A stretch of DNA of 6,321 nucleotides from Burkholderiales bacterium (GTDB taxonomy: Bacteria; Pseudomonadota; Gammaproteobacteria; Burkholderiales; Burkholderiaceae_C), in NCBI GenBank assembly GCA_947450745.1, contig CANFYD010000238.1:1-6321 (forward strand), in the 5' to 3' direction. A program made the position numbers and the translations under genes. Under the pieces are notes generated by a model. It ran no database searches. It saw only the letters and a program-made list of their open reading frames with translations, and was not told where the DNA came from. Positions within the stretch are counted from its first letter, which is position 1. Each line of letters starts with the position of its first letter. This document shows, piece after piece, positions 1-5,947 of this stretch.

Positions 1-73
1 CTGCCGTTTGAATGAAATCGTGCACGCCCTGCCTTGGCAATACGTGGTCGAACGGGCTTTAGGTTTGCATTGA
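1..73 (+). CDS. Possible C-terminal tail of an unidentified protein (partial)
   Basis: Reading from base 2, 23 codons are open and end in TGA at 71-73; the last residues read LPWQYVVERALGLH. It is the only plus-strand frame open across this stretch: the other two stop within the first 15 bases. If real, the gene enters from the left and converges on the ABC permease gene, and its stop lies 12 bp before an inverted-repeat element. A transposase tail is possible given that neighbour, but I do not recognise the residues. One minus-strand frame is also open across the same bases, so coding on this strand is uncertain. The fragment is too short for a functional call. Confidence 0.25.
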   Translation, partial: CRLNEIVHALPWQYVVERALGLH

Positions 74-85
74 TCTGCTATCCCT

Positions 86-200
86 AGGACTTACGCAGAA
101 CTGTCCCAGCTAGGCAGTACGCCGCAGACAGGACGCCGCAGACAGTACGCCTGTACAGCAAGGCGGATGAACGACGCTGGGGCGGTTTTGCGTAAGTCCC
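86..200. mobile_element. MITE-like element or insertion-sequence end with 25-bp inverted repeats
   Basis: Bases 86-110 and the reverse complement of 176-200 match at 21 of 25 positions, including an unbroken 11-base core GGACTTACGCA at the outer end; the mismatches are at repeat positions 1, 13, 17 and 19. The 115-bp element has no room for a transposase, so it fits a non-autonomous MITE. Alternatively, the right repeat ending at 200 is the end of an insertion sequence entering from the left, with the frame ending at 73 as its transposase tail and the inner repeat as a subterminal copy. I see no clear target-site duplication: CTAG overlaps the left edge (84-87) but has no partner after 200. 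The end lies 12 bp past the permease stop, so the long foldback could also end transcription from either side. The element family is not identified. Confidence 0.6.
117..151. repeat. 14-bp tandem repeat, about 2.5 copies, inside the inverted-repeat element
   Basis: GTACGCCGCAGACA at 117-130 is followed directly by GGACGCCGCAGACA at 131-144, one base different, and then by a partial third copy GTACGCC at 145-151. The partial copy runs into the palindrome CTGTACAG at 151-158. The array lies in the centre of the 86-200 element, between its inverted repeats. Confidence 0.75.
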
Positions 201-212
201 ACGCGCACTACA

Positions 213-1409
213 TCAGCGCGCAACAGCACCGCGCATCGAGTGCGCCACATACATCAAACTGCTGACCGTCAGCAGCGCGCCGACCAGCACGCCGGGCAGC
301 ACTTGGGCGGCGCTCAAGGCCTCGCCTTTCAGCACCAGCATCATCAGCGTGTTCTGCGCCAGCCCGGGCACCCACAAATACCAACCCGCATCACCGCCCG
401 GGTTGAGCAGGCTGACCAGCGGGGCCATGCCGACCACCGTCACCACCAGCGTGCTGCCGGCCTGCGCTTCCTTGAAGGTCTTGGAGCGGATGGCAAAGGC
501 CATCAGCACGGCGCCCAGGCCGGCCGCCAGCGGCAGTTGCAGCAACAAAAACGCCACCACCTCGGCAGCGCCAAACTGGAACATCGCTTGCAGGCTGTCG
601 CTCTTGAGCAGCCACTGCGCCGGCACAAAACTCAAGCTGGCCAGCAAGGCCACCGCCATGCCCAGCAGCGCCACCGCCCCCCATTTGCCCAGCACCAGGG
701 CAAATTGCTGCACCGGGTTCATCAGCAGCGGCTCCAGCGAGCCTCGCTCGCGCTCACCGGCTGTGCTGTCCAGCGCGGCGGTCAGCGCGCCGTAGAGCAC
801 CGCCATGATGATGAACATCGGGATGATGCCGGTGATGCGGGCGGCGCGGGCTTGCGCACTGGCCAGGTCGCGCTCCTCCACCGTCACCGGTTGCAGCAGG
901 TCGATCGAGACACCGCGCAGCGCCAGATTCAGGCTGGCCCGTTCGCGGTTGAAGCCGCCCATCAAACGCTGCAAGCTGGGCAGTCCGGCACCGGCGCGCT
1001 GGTTGGCGCTGTCGCTGACCAACTCCACCGTCGGCCTATCGCCTTCCAGCAGCTGGCGCTCGAAGTCCTTGCCGATCACCAGCACCGGCTCCAGCAAGGT
1101 GGTGGCGCGCAGCCTGGCCTCGTAGTCGGCCGGGGCGGTTTTGATGACGTAGGTCTGGCGCTCCAGGTAGTTGCGCAGCGTCGGTGCATGTTCGATGCCG
1201 GCCACCAGCAGCTCGCGCTTTTCGGCCCGGTCCTCCAGCGAGGAAATCAGGCCTGACAGCGCCAGCAGCAGCAGCGGCCCCATCAGCACGGCTGGCACCA
1301 GCAGCCGCAACAGCGTGCGCCGGTCACGCAAGGCGTCCACCACCTCCTTGACCAGGATGATCCAGAAATTGCGCAGCAGCCGAGCGTCCACCTTCATGTT
1401 CTGCTTCAT
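213..1409 (-). CDS. ABC-2 type exporter permease (NatB-like)
   Basis: Inner-membrane subunit of an ABC exporter, 398 residues, a usual length for NatB-type permeases. A cytoplasmic N-terminus leads to a first membrane segment at about 33-57. A long soluble extracytoplasmic region follows (about 58-190), then a block of hydrophobic segments at about 192-213, 238-265, 282-306, 318-336 and 368-389. The loop GERERGSLEPLLMNPV (218-233) is the conserved ABC-2/NatB motif after the second membrane segment. The start ATG is preceded by GAGGTGG and overlaps the TGA of the ATPase gene as ATGA, which indicates translational coupling; an in-frame ATG four codons later is a less likely start. It is the last gene of the operon, ending just before the inverted-repeat element. 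The family includes Na+ exporters, but the substrate here is unknown. The partner is almost certainly the adjacent ATPase. Confidence 0.92.
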   Translation of the reverse strand: MKQNMKVDARLLRNFWIILVKEVVDALRDRRTLLRLLVPAVLMGPLLLLALSGLISSLEDRAEKRELLVAGIEHAPTLRNYLERQTYVIKTAPADYEARLRATTLLEPVLVIGKDFERQLLEGDRPTVELVSDSANQRAGAGLPSLQRLMGGFNRERASLNLALRGVSIDLLQPVTVEERDLASAQARAARITGIIPMFIIMAVLYGALTAALDSTAGERERGSLEPLLMNPVQQFALVLGKWGAVALLGMAVALLASLSFVPAQWLLKSDSLQAMFQFGAAEVVAFLLLQLPLAAGLGAVLMAFAIRSKTFKEAQAGSTLVVTVVGMAPLVSLLNPGGDAGWYLWVPGLAQNTLMMLVLKGEALSAAQVLPGVLVGALLTVSSLMYVAHSMRGAVAR

Positions 1410-2194
1410 GCCGCCACCTCATTTTTGTGATCAAACGCCAGCTTCACGAAAGCCTCCTCGAACTTGCTTTCACCGGCCAGCGCCAGCAATTCGTCCACCG
1501 TGCCTTCCGCCACGCTGCGGCCATGGGCAACGATGACGACGCGGTCGCACAACTGCTCCACCTCCTGCATGATGTGGGTCGAAAAAACGATGCATTTACT
1601 GCCACCGGCAGGCGAGCGCAAGTGGCGCAGCGCCTCCCGCAGCGAGCGCGTGGCCAGCACGTCGAGGCCGTTGGTCGGCTCGTCCAGCACGATGTTGGCG
1701 GGGTCATGCACCAGCGCTCGCGCCAGCGCGGTTTTCATCCGCTCGCCCTGGCTGAAGCCCTCGGCCCGGCGGTCCAAGATCGCTCCCATGTCCAGCAACC
1801 GCGCCAGCTCCTCGGCGCGGGCGTTGGCAGCCTCGGCGTCCATACCCTGCAGTCGGCCGAAGTAGATGATGTTTTCACGCGCCGACAAGCGCGGGTAAAG
1901 CCCGTGGGCATCGCCCAAGATGCCCATGCGAGCCAGCGCCAAGCGAGGCTGCTCGGCCACGGCAATGCCGTCCACCGTGATGCTGCCGCTGTCCGGCGGG
2001 AACAAGCCACCCAGCATGCGCAAGGTGGTTGTCTTGCCGGCCCCGTTGGCCCCCAGCAGGCCGGTGATGCGGCCGTTGGCAGCCTCCACCGTGACGCCTT
2101 GCACCGCATGAACGATGTGCTTGGATGCGCGCTTCCACAGCGAGCCGCCCGAGCGCGAGACAAAGTGTTTGCTGACTTGCTGGATGTCGATCAT
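1406..2194 (-). CDS. ABC transporter ATP-binding protein (NatA-like)
   Basis: Cytoplasmic ATPase that powers the adjacent permease, 262 residues, one nucleotide-binding domain. Visible motifs: Walker A GANGAGKT (48-55), signature FSQGE (147-151, in place of the classic LSGGQ), Walker B IVLDEP (168-173), D-loop GLD (176-178) and switch His in STHIMQEVEQLCD (His207). Where the Q-loop glutamine is usual the sequence reads GILGDAHGLYPRLSARENI (91-109), a pattern I recall from NatA-type ATPases, so I do not read it as inactivation. The frame stays open for 65 codons upstream, but that extension is low-complexity Arg/Ala/Gly sequence lying inside the hydrolase gene. The ATG at 2194 gives a standard domain start (MIDIQQVSKHF) and overlaps the hydrolase stop as ATGA. 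Its own stop overlaps the permease start in the same way. Confidence 0.95.
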   Translation of the reverse strand: MIDIQQVSKHFVSRSGGSLWKRASKHIVHAVQGVTVEAANGRITGLLGANGAGKTTTLRMLGGLFPPDSGSITVDGIAVAEQPRLALARMGILGDAHGLYPRLSARENIIYFGRLQGMDAEAANARAEELARLLDMGAILDRRAEGFSQGERMKTALARALVHDPANIVLDEPTNGLDVLATRSLREALRHLRSPAGGSKCIVFSTHIMQEVEQLCDRVVIVAHGRSVAEGTVDELLALAGESKFEEAFVKLAFDHKNEVAA

Positions 2195-3765
2195 GGCTGG
2201 GGCTTCTTGGTCGCCTTGGTCGCCGTGACCGGCGTGAACGGCAGGGCGGGCAGGGCGGGTAGGGCTGCCGCCTGCACCGGCAGAAACACCGGCGGGCGCG
2301 GAATATTCGCGGCGCAACTGGCGTCTTGCGGCAGCGCGGCGCTGTCCTGCTTGGCGTCGATGAAGCGGAACACCAGTTCGCGCATGCATCCCACGCCCAT
2401 CACGCCGTGGCCGGCCTCGGCCACCACGATGTGTTGCGCTTGGCTGCCCAGCGCTTGGGCGACCCGTTCACCGTGGCGCGGCGGAGTCACCGGGTCGGCA
2501 CCGCCACTCAGCAGCAAAACCGGCGAGGTGGAGGGCGGGATGCTGTAGAACGCGGCGGGCACCTCGCCCTGCGGCCAGCTCTTGCAGACTTGGGCATACA
2601 TCGCCAGATCGCCGCTGCCGAAATCGCGGCCGGGCGGGTTGCTGGTCTGGGCGGCGATCCTGGGCATGTCCTCGGCGCAGACGACGGAGAAATGCATGCC
2701 CATCGCCAACTGCACCGCTTTGCCCGAGCCGAGCGCGCCGGACAAGCCCACCAAGCCCTCAAAACGCCCTGTCGCCGCTGCTGCGTGCAAGGCAGCGGGC
2801 AGGGCGGCAGCCAAGGCCGGTGCGTACAGCGGCGTGCGCACCGTGCGCAGCAGCAGCTCGCGGGTCAGCGTGAAGCGCTCCGGCACGCCGGTCAGCGGGT
2901 GGTTGACGCTGATGCTGCGCGGCAGGCTGAGCAGCAGTGCCGCCCAGTCCTGGCGCAATTGCGGGAATTGCTGGGCGCAGCCGGGCCGATCTTTTTCGCA
3001 AGCGGCCAAGCTGGCATCCAGCGCGGCCTGCCCGTCGGTGGAGACGCTGGTCGGCAAGACCATGTCCGGCGGGGCCACGCCGTCAAGCACCGTGCGTCGC
3101 ACCTGGGCCGGGAACTGGCGCAGATATTCCAGCGCGGCCCTTGTGCCGTAGCTGGCGCCGATCAGGTTCCACTGCGGCACGCCCACCTGCTGGCGCACCG
3201 CCTCGAAGTCCTGCATCGCCAGCGTCGTCGTGTAAAAGCGCAGGTCGCCGTGTGGCAACTGGGCCAGGTCGCGCTGGCATTGCTGGATCCGCTGCAGCTG
3301 CGCGGCCGGGTCCAGCGCTTGCGCCATCGGCAATTTGGATTCATCGGCACACAGCAGCGGTGCCGACTTGCCGGTGCCGCGCTGATCGATGAAGACCAGA
3401 TCGCGCCGGTTGTTCAGCCGCGCCAAACGGGGCAGTACCAGCGAGGCGATGGCGATGGCGCTCTGGCCCGGCCCGCCGGCCAGCATCAGCACCGCGTCGG
3501 CCTGCTTGTTGCGCGCCATCGCCGGCACGACCAAGTAATGAATGGTGATTTGCGTGCCGGCGGGGCGGGCCGGGTCGAGCGGGCGCAGCAGGCTGCCGCA
3601 CTGCAACTCGGTGGCCACGCCTTCGACGCGGCAGGCTTGAGTCGGCGTGGCTGCTGGCGCTGCTGACGCCGCAGTGGCAGCCAGCGCCAGCAGCAGGGCG
3701 CAGTTAGCCCGCTGGCGGGTGTTTCGCTTGATCGGCGTTGGCCGCCGGTGTTGCTTGTTCAACAT
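2191..3765 (-). CDS. Exported TAP-like alpha/beta hydrolase (possible peptidase)
   Basis: Predicted secreted serine hydrolase of the proline-iminopeptidase/tripeptidyl-aminopeptidase (TAP) type, 524 residues. A long basic n-region (MLNKQHRRPTPIKR...) and hydrophobic stretch CALLLALAATAASA end near residue 35, a likely Sec signal peptide. The alpha/beta-hydrolase core shows the oxyanion-hole motif GGPGQS (97-102), DQRGTGKS (127-134), the nucleophile elbow GASYG with Ser205, the acid in GGADPVTPP (Asp424) and His453 in AGHGV. Many cysteines, such as the pair in CEKDRPGC (256-263), fit disulfides outside the cytoplasm. The C-terminus is a Pro/Ala-rich tail ending KKPQP. I chose the ATG at 3765 because GGGGGACGGA lies directly before it; the longer frame needs a TTG at 3792 and adds nine residues before the basic n-region. 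First gene of the tight operon with the ABC exporter. Catalysis is well supported, substrate (peptide or ester) is not. Confidence 0.9.
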   Translation of the reverse strand: MLNKQHRRPTPIKRNTRQRANCALLLALAATAASAAPAATPTQACRVEGVATELQCGSLLRPLDPARPAGTQITIHYLVVPAMARNKQADAVLMLAGGPGQSAIAIASLVLPRLARLNNRRDLVFIDQRGTGKSAPLLCADESKLPMAQALDPAAQLQRIQQCQRDLAQLPHGDLRFYTTTLAMQDFEAVRQQVGVPQWNLIGASYGTRAALEYLRQFPAQVRRTVLDGVAPPDMVLPTSVSTDGQAALDASLAACEKDRPGCAQQFPQLRQDWAALLLSLPRSISVNHPLTGVPERFTLTRELLLRTVRTPLYAPALAAALPAALHAAAATGRFEGLVGLSGALGSGKAVQLAMGMHFSVVCAEDMPRIAAQTSNPPGRDFGSGDLAMYAQVCKSWPQGEVPAAFYSIPPSTSPVLLLSGGADPVTPPRHGERVAQALGSQAQHIVVAEAGHGVMGVGCMRELVFRFIDAKQDSAALPQDASCAANIPRPPVFLPVQAAALPALPALPFTPVTATKATKKPQP

Positions 3766-3797
3766 TCCGTCCCCCACGAGGCTTGGCCTCAATGGGG
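3766..3797 (-). promoter_or_regulatory. Hairpin overlapping the hydrolase ribosome binding site
   Basis: Read on the minus strand, CCCCA (3797-3793), GAGGC (3790-3786), loop CAA, GCCTC (3782-3778) and TGGGG (3776-3772) form two perfect 5-bp stems separated by a small internal loop (2 nt against 1 nt). The 3' arm contains four of the five Gs of the GGGGGA ribosome binding site (3775-3770), which is 4 nt from the ATG. In the mRNA the site would therefore be partly paired. No U-tract follows, so this is not a standard terminator. Regulation by structure is inference. Confidence 0.5.
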
Positions 3798-3837
3798 CGG
3801 ATTATGTTCGGCGCTGAATCAAGCTCGCCGCGCAGCC

Positions 3838-4839
3838 TCACCAATCGTCGCTGCCGCCGGAGCCGCCGCTGTCGTCGCTCGCTGCGCTGCTGCCACTGTC
3901 CCAATCGTCACCGGTGCCCATGTCGATGGGCCGCTGCTCCAGTTCTTGGGCCGCGCTGGGCGCTTGAGTTTCAAACAGGCCGGGCGAGGTGTCGCGCAGA
4001 TTCGGCGCGGGGCTGTTGCTACCCAAGCCACCCAAGCCGCCTGAATTCCCGGAACCGCCCGAGCTGGCTTCGCGGTGCCCCTCGAACAGCTTTTCGACCA
4101 TCATCCCGGCCGCCAAGCCGCCGGCCACCGCCAAACCGGTGCCGAGCAAGCCGCTCGACGGCGCGGCCGCTTGCGGAGCGTAAGCGGGCTGGCCGTAGCC
4201 CGGCGCTGGGCCCGCAGCGGGTGCGTACGCGTAACCATTGTTTGACGGCAGTCCGCTGCCCACGTTCATCGCCCGCATGCCACCCGCGCCGGCGGCTGTT
4301 TGTCCGCCTGCAGGGTTGGCTTGTTGGCTGGCGCTGAACATGCGCCAAGCGGCGAACGCCAAGCCGGCCCCGCCCAGACCCCAAACCCAGCCCGGCATGC
4401 CGCCGCCACCGCTGTTATTGACGGGCGATTCGAACGATTCACGCCGTGCTTGGGCTGGTGCAGGCGCTGTCACAAGCGCTGCAGTGGCCGCGCGCTCCGG
4501 CGTGCTGACGCGCCTGGCGTCGGCTTGCTCGCGGGCCAGCAATTGGGTGAAGGTGTTGAACTTCTCTGGCTGGGTGAACTTCAGCAGCGGGTCCAGCCGC
4601 TTGGCGCTGGCGGCTTCTTCGGCGGCCAGATCGAAGCGTCTTTCATGCGCCAAGATTTCGGCGTAGACGTAGTGCGCCTTGGCGCTGCCGGGTTTGGCGG
4701 CCACCACTTCGCGCATCATCGTTTCGGCCTGAGCGTAATGGCCCTGGCTGATCTCGGTTTGTACGGCGGCGATGTTGGGCAGAGCAAACGCCGCAAAGTT
4801 CAGGGCGGCCAGCGATGCAGCGATCAAAAAACGTTTCAT
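3838..4839 (-). CDS. Secreted/membrane TPR and glycine-rich protein of unknown function
   Basis: 333 residues. A signal peptide (MKRFLIAASLAALNFAAFA) is likely cleaved near residue 19. Residues about 22-87 look like two tetratricopeptide repeats (ISQGHYAQAETMMREVVAAK, then AHYVYAEILAHERRFDLAAE). An Ala/Pro linker follows, then GGGG and a membrane-like segment GMPGWVWGLGGAGLAFAAW (147-165). A Gly/Ala/Pro/Tyr low-complexity stretch (about 173-228) leads to a second glycine-zipper-like segment LLGTGLAVAGGLAAGMMVEK (231-250), then a Ser/Gly tail that becomes acidic and ends GSDDW, with a related GDDWDSG at 310-316. The start at 4839 has AGGA six bases upstream; a longer TTG start (4887) would place 16 residues before the signal peptide and is rejected. 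TPRs suggest protein-protein contacts in the periplasm or envelope. The Gly-rich segment and Asp-Trp tail recall DUF2076-type proteins, from memory only. Lies 57 bp after the glycine-zipper gene and 72 bp before the hydrolase. Confidence 0.82.
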   Translation of the reverse strand: MKRFLIAASLAALNFAAFALPNIAAVQTEISQGHYAQAETMMREVVAAKPGSAKAHYVYAEILAHERRFDLAAEEAASAKRLDPLLKFTQPEKFNTFTQLLAREQADARRVSTPERAATAALVTAPAPAQARRESFESPVNNSGGGGMPGWVWGLGGAGLAFAAWRMFSASQQANPAGGQTAAGAGGMRAMNVGSGLPSNNGYAYAPAAGPAPGYGQPAYAPQAAAPSSGLLGTGLAVAGGLAAGMMVEKLFEGHREASSGGSGNSGGLGGLGSNSPAPNLRDTSPGLFETQAPSAAQELEQRPIDMGTGDDWDSGSSAASDDSGGSGGSDDW

Positions 4840-4861
4840 GAAGAATCCTAGGTGAGCCAAG

Positions 4862-4876
4862 CAAACCAAACCAAAC
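4862..4876. repeat. CAAAC pentamer repeated three times
   Basis: Three perfect tandem copies of CAAAC lie in the 57-bp gap before the TPR/glycine gene, 23 bp upstream of its ATG (reading GTTTG on the coding strand). The copy number is low and no function is implied. A pentamer tract in a leader could slip, but it lies upstream of the AGGA ribosome binding site and not between that site and the start codon. Confidence 0.6.
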
Positions 4877-4885
4877 CGCAGGTGC

Positions 4886-4898
4886 AAGTCGGCGACTT
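4886..4898 (-). repeat. Small hairpin across the stop codon of the glycine-zipper gene
   Basis: AAGTC (4886-4890), loop GGC and GACTT (4894-4898) form a perfect 5-bp stem with a 3-nt loop that includes two bases of the TAA stop at 4899-4897. No run of T follows on the coding strand, so I do not call it a rho-independent terminator; transcription may continue into the TPR gene. Confidence 0.35.
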
Positions 4899-5622
4899 AA
4901 CGCCCGTGGCCGCGGCCGCCGTAGCGGCCGGAGTGGCCGTAATACCCATAAGCCCCATAACCGCCCACGGCAATGATGGGCAGCGCACCGACCCAGGGGC
5001 CGCCATAACCGTACCCGTAGCCATTGCCGTAACTGACGTAGTTGGGCGGTGTGACGTAGACCACGGTGGGCGGGGCGAGCACCAGCACTTGGGGCGCGCC
5101 CATCGCGTTAGGCGCGTCGAGCGGCGCTTGCGCCACGCCATCGCTGGCCGGCACCACATTGACGTTCAGCGCAATGCTGGGGCCCGGGTCTTGCGCCAGT
5201 CGCGTGGCGTAGCGTCGACCCTGATAGTCGTAGACCACGTCATAGCCGATCAGCCGGTTTTCAGCGCGCGTCCAGGTCTGGCAGCTGCGCACGGGGATGT
5301 CGGTCGTGGGGGTGTTGCCGGCCTCGACACGGTCGCCGATGACGCTGCCCACCACGGCGCCTAAGCTGGTAGCCGCCGCGCGGCCAAAGCCATCGCCGAG
5401 GTTGTGGCCCACCACGCCGCCGACCACCGCGCCCAGCAGCGCGCCGCCGCCGCTGGTGCGAGCGGGCACCGGCTGTTGTTGATCGGTGCATTGCTGCTGA
5501 GGTACCAGCACCTGTGCCGTTACCGGTGTGGACGACAGGACTCGGCCGTACTCGGTGGCCATGGCGGCACCGCCAGTGGCGGCAAGGCAAGCAGTAATGA
5601 GTGAAATAGAGAAATTGTTCAT
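4897..5622 (-). CDS. Secreted glycine-zipper 2TM-domain protein
   Basis: Envelope protein of 241 residues related to the 17-kDa surface antigen/glycine-zipper 2TM group. The signal peptide MNNFSISLITACLAATGGAAMA is likely cut near residue 22. ITAC at 9-12 resembles a lipobox, but it would leave only 11 residues with no basic n-region, so cleavage by signal peptidase I is more likely. The glycine zipper covers about 58-97: GGGALLGAVVGGVVGHNLGD, then AATSLGAVVGSVIGDRVE, the GxxxG-spaced hairpin that packs into membranes. A beta-rich domain follows (about 110-155, SCQTW...GYDVVYDYQGRRYATRL), as in other members. Cys45 and Cys114 could pair. The C-terminus is a Gly/Tyr low-complexity tail (YGNGYGYGYGG..., then GRYGGRGHGR). 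The ATG is preceded by GAGGCG. First of the minus-strand block, downstream of the AT-rich divergent region. Family members are linked to envelope integrity; the exact role is unknown. Confidence 0.88.
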   Translation of the reverse strand: MNNFSISLITACLAATGGAAMATEYGRVLSSTPVTAQVLVPQQQCTDQQQPVPARTSGGGALLGAVVGGVVGHNLGDGFGRAAATSLGAVVGSVIGDRVEAGNTPTTDIPVRSCQTWTRAENRLIGYDVVYDYQGRRYATRLAQDPGPSIALNVNVVPASDGVAQAPLDAPNAMGAPQVLVLAPPTVVYVTPPNYVSYGNGYGYGYGGPWVGALPIIAVGGYGAYGYYGHSGRYGGRGHGR

Positions 5623-5799
5623 GAACGCCTCGACATAGCCTTCGCGTGAATGACGCGACAGCTTGGATACTGCGTGCGGCGTGTTGCTGGCTCGTTGCAG
5701 GGCGCGGCCGGCTGTGTGACAAATGACTTGTTGGTTTGGTCGCCAAGCCCGCCGCCCAGCTGAGTTTTTTCAGTCAACGCTGTGCGATTAATGAACTTT

Positions 5800-5857
5800 T
5801 TTCCAAAACACTTATTCAATTTTAGCGAATTAAGTTTGGTTAAATTGTTTTTGGAAA
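5800..5857. repeat. Nested inverted repeats upstream of the GAF gene
   Basis: TTTCCAAAACA (5800-5810) pairs with TGTTTTTGGAAA (5846-5857) apart from one extra base. Inside it, CAATTT (5817-5822) pairs with AAATTG (5842-5847), sharing two bases with the outer arm. A third repeat, AAACGGC (5855-5861) and GCCGTTT (5885-5891), overlaps the outer arm and flanks the proposed -10 box. Such dyads suit regulator binding sites or a cruciform, but AT-rich sequence yields some by chance. Confidence 0.45.
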
Positions 5858-5880
5858 CGGCCTGGTAAATTTCTTACTAT
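5851..5880 (+). promoter_or_regulatory. Possible sigma-70 promoter for the GAF-domain gene
   Basis: TTGGAA (5851-5856) and TACTAT (5875-5880) are separated by 18 bp; each matches its consensus at four of six bases. Transcription would begin near 5887, leaving a leader of about 60 nt before the ATG. The AAACGGC/GCCGTTT dyad overlaps the -35 box and the expected start site, so a regulator bound there would block the polymerase. Spacing and composition fit, but the boxes are only moderate. Confidence 0.35.
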
Positions 5881-5934
5881 TTTTGCCGTTTTGTGAGTTG
5901 AAATTAGAAGGTAGACGGTGGCTTTTGCTTCCGT

Positions 5935-5940
5935 GAGGAG
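5935..5940 (+). promoter_or_regulatory. Ribosome binding site of the GAF gene
   Basis: GAGGAG lies 7 bp before the ATG at 5948, a near-ideal Shine-Dalgarno. An in-frame TAG (5945-5947) directly abuts the ATG, so translation cannot begin further upstream and this start is fixed. Confidence 0.85.
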
Positions 5941-5947
5941 TTTTTAG

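Larger units (their letters stand above)
5623..5947. other. Divergent intergenic region, AT-rich in the middle
   Basis: This 325-bp stretch separates two genes that point away from each other, so it should hold both promoters. The left part (5623-5760) has ordinary GC-rich composition and no coding that I can support. The centre is strikingly AT-rich: 14 of 60 bases are G or C at 5791-5850. Inverted repeats cluster at 5800-5891. For the minus-strand gene the only box I note is TAAAAT (complement of 5819-5824), a good -10 match but without a convincing -35; it would give a leader of roughly 190 nt. I see no tRNA, riboswitch or small gene here. Confidence 0.6.

Noticed and set aside
91..158. 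CRISPR-like reading of the short repeats in the left flank
   Set aside because: The repeats are 14 bp, directly adjacent without spacers, and lie inside an inverted-repeat element.
240..1256. Long plus-strand frame of 338 codons opposite the permease gene
   Set aside because: It is a His/Gln/Arg-rich antisense shadow typical of GC-rich DNA, with no domain, while the minus strand encodes a clear ABC-2 permease.
1890..1925. Missing Q-loop glutamine in the ATPase as a sign of inactivation
   Set aside because: All other catalytic motifs are intact and I recall NatA-type ATPases with a similar pattern here.
2195..2389. N-terminal extension of the ATPase by 65 codons
   Set aside because: The extension is out-of-frame hydrolase sequence, low complexity, and the ATG at 2194 gives a normal domain start with an ATGA overlap.
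1427..2548. Plus-strand frame of 373 codons opposite the ATPase and hydrolase end
   Set aside because: It spans two well-supported minus-strand genes and their junction and has low-complexity composition with no motif.
2326..3666. Plus-strand frame of 446 codons opposite the hydrolase
   Set aside because: Composition is dominated by Gln, Arg, His and Ala, as expected for the complement of a GC-rich gene; the hydrolase on the other strand has a complete catalytic triad.
5587..5589. Lipobox-like ITAC in the glycine-zipper protein, with Cys12 encoded here
   Set aside because: The signal would be only 11 residues long with no basic residue; an Ala-rich signal-peptidase I site near residue 22 fits better.
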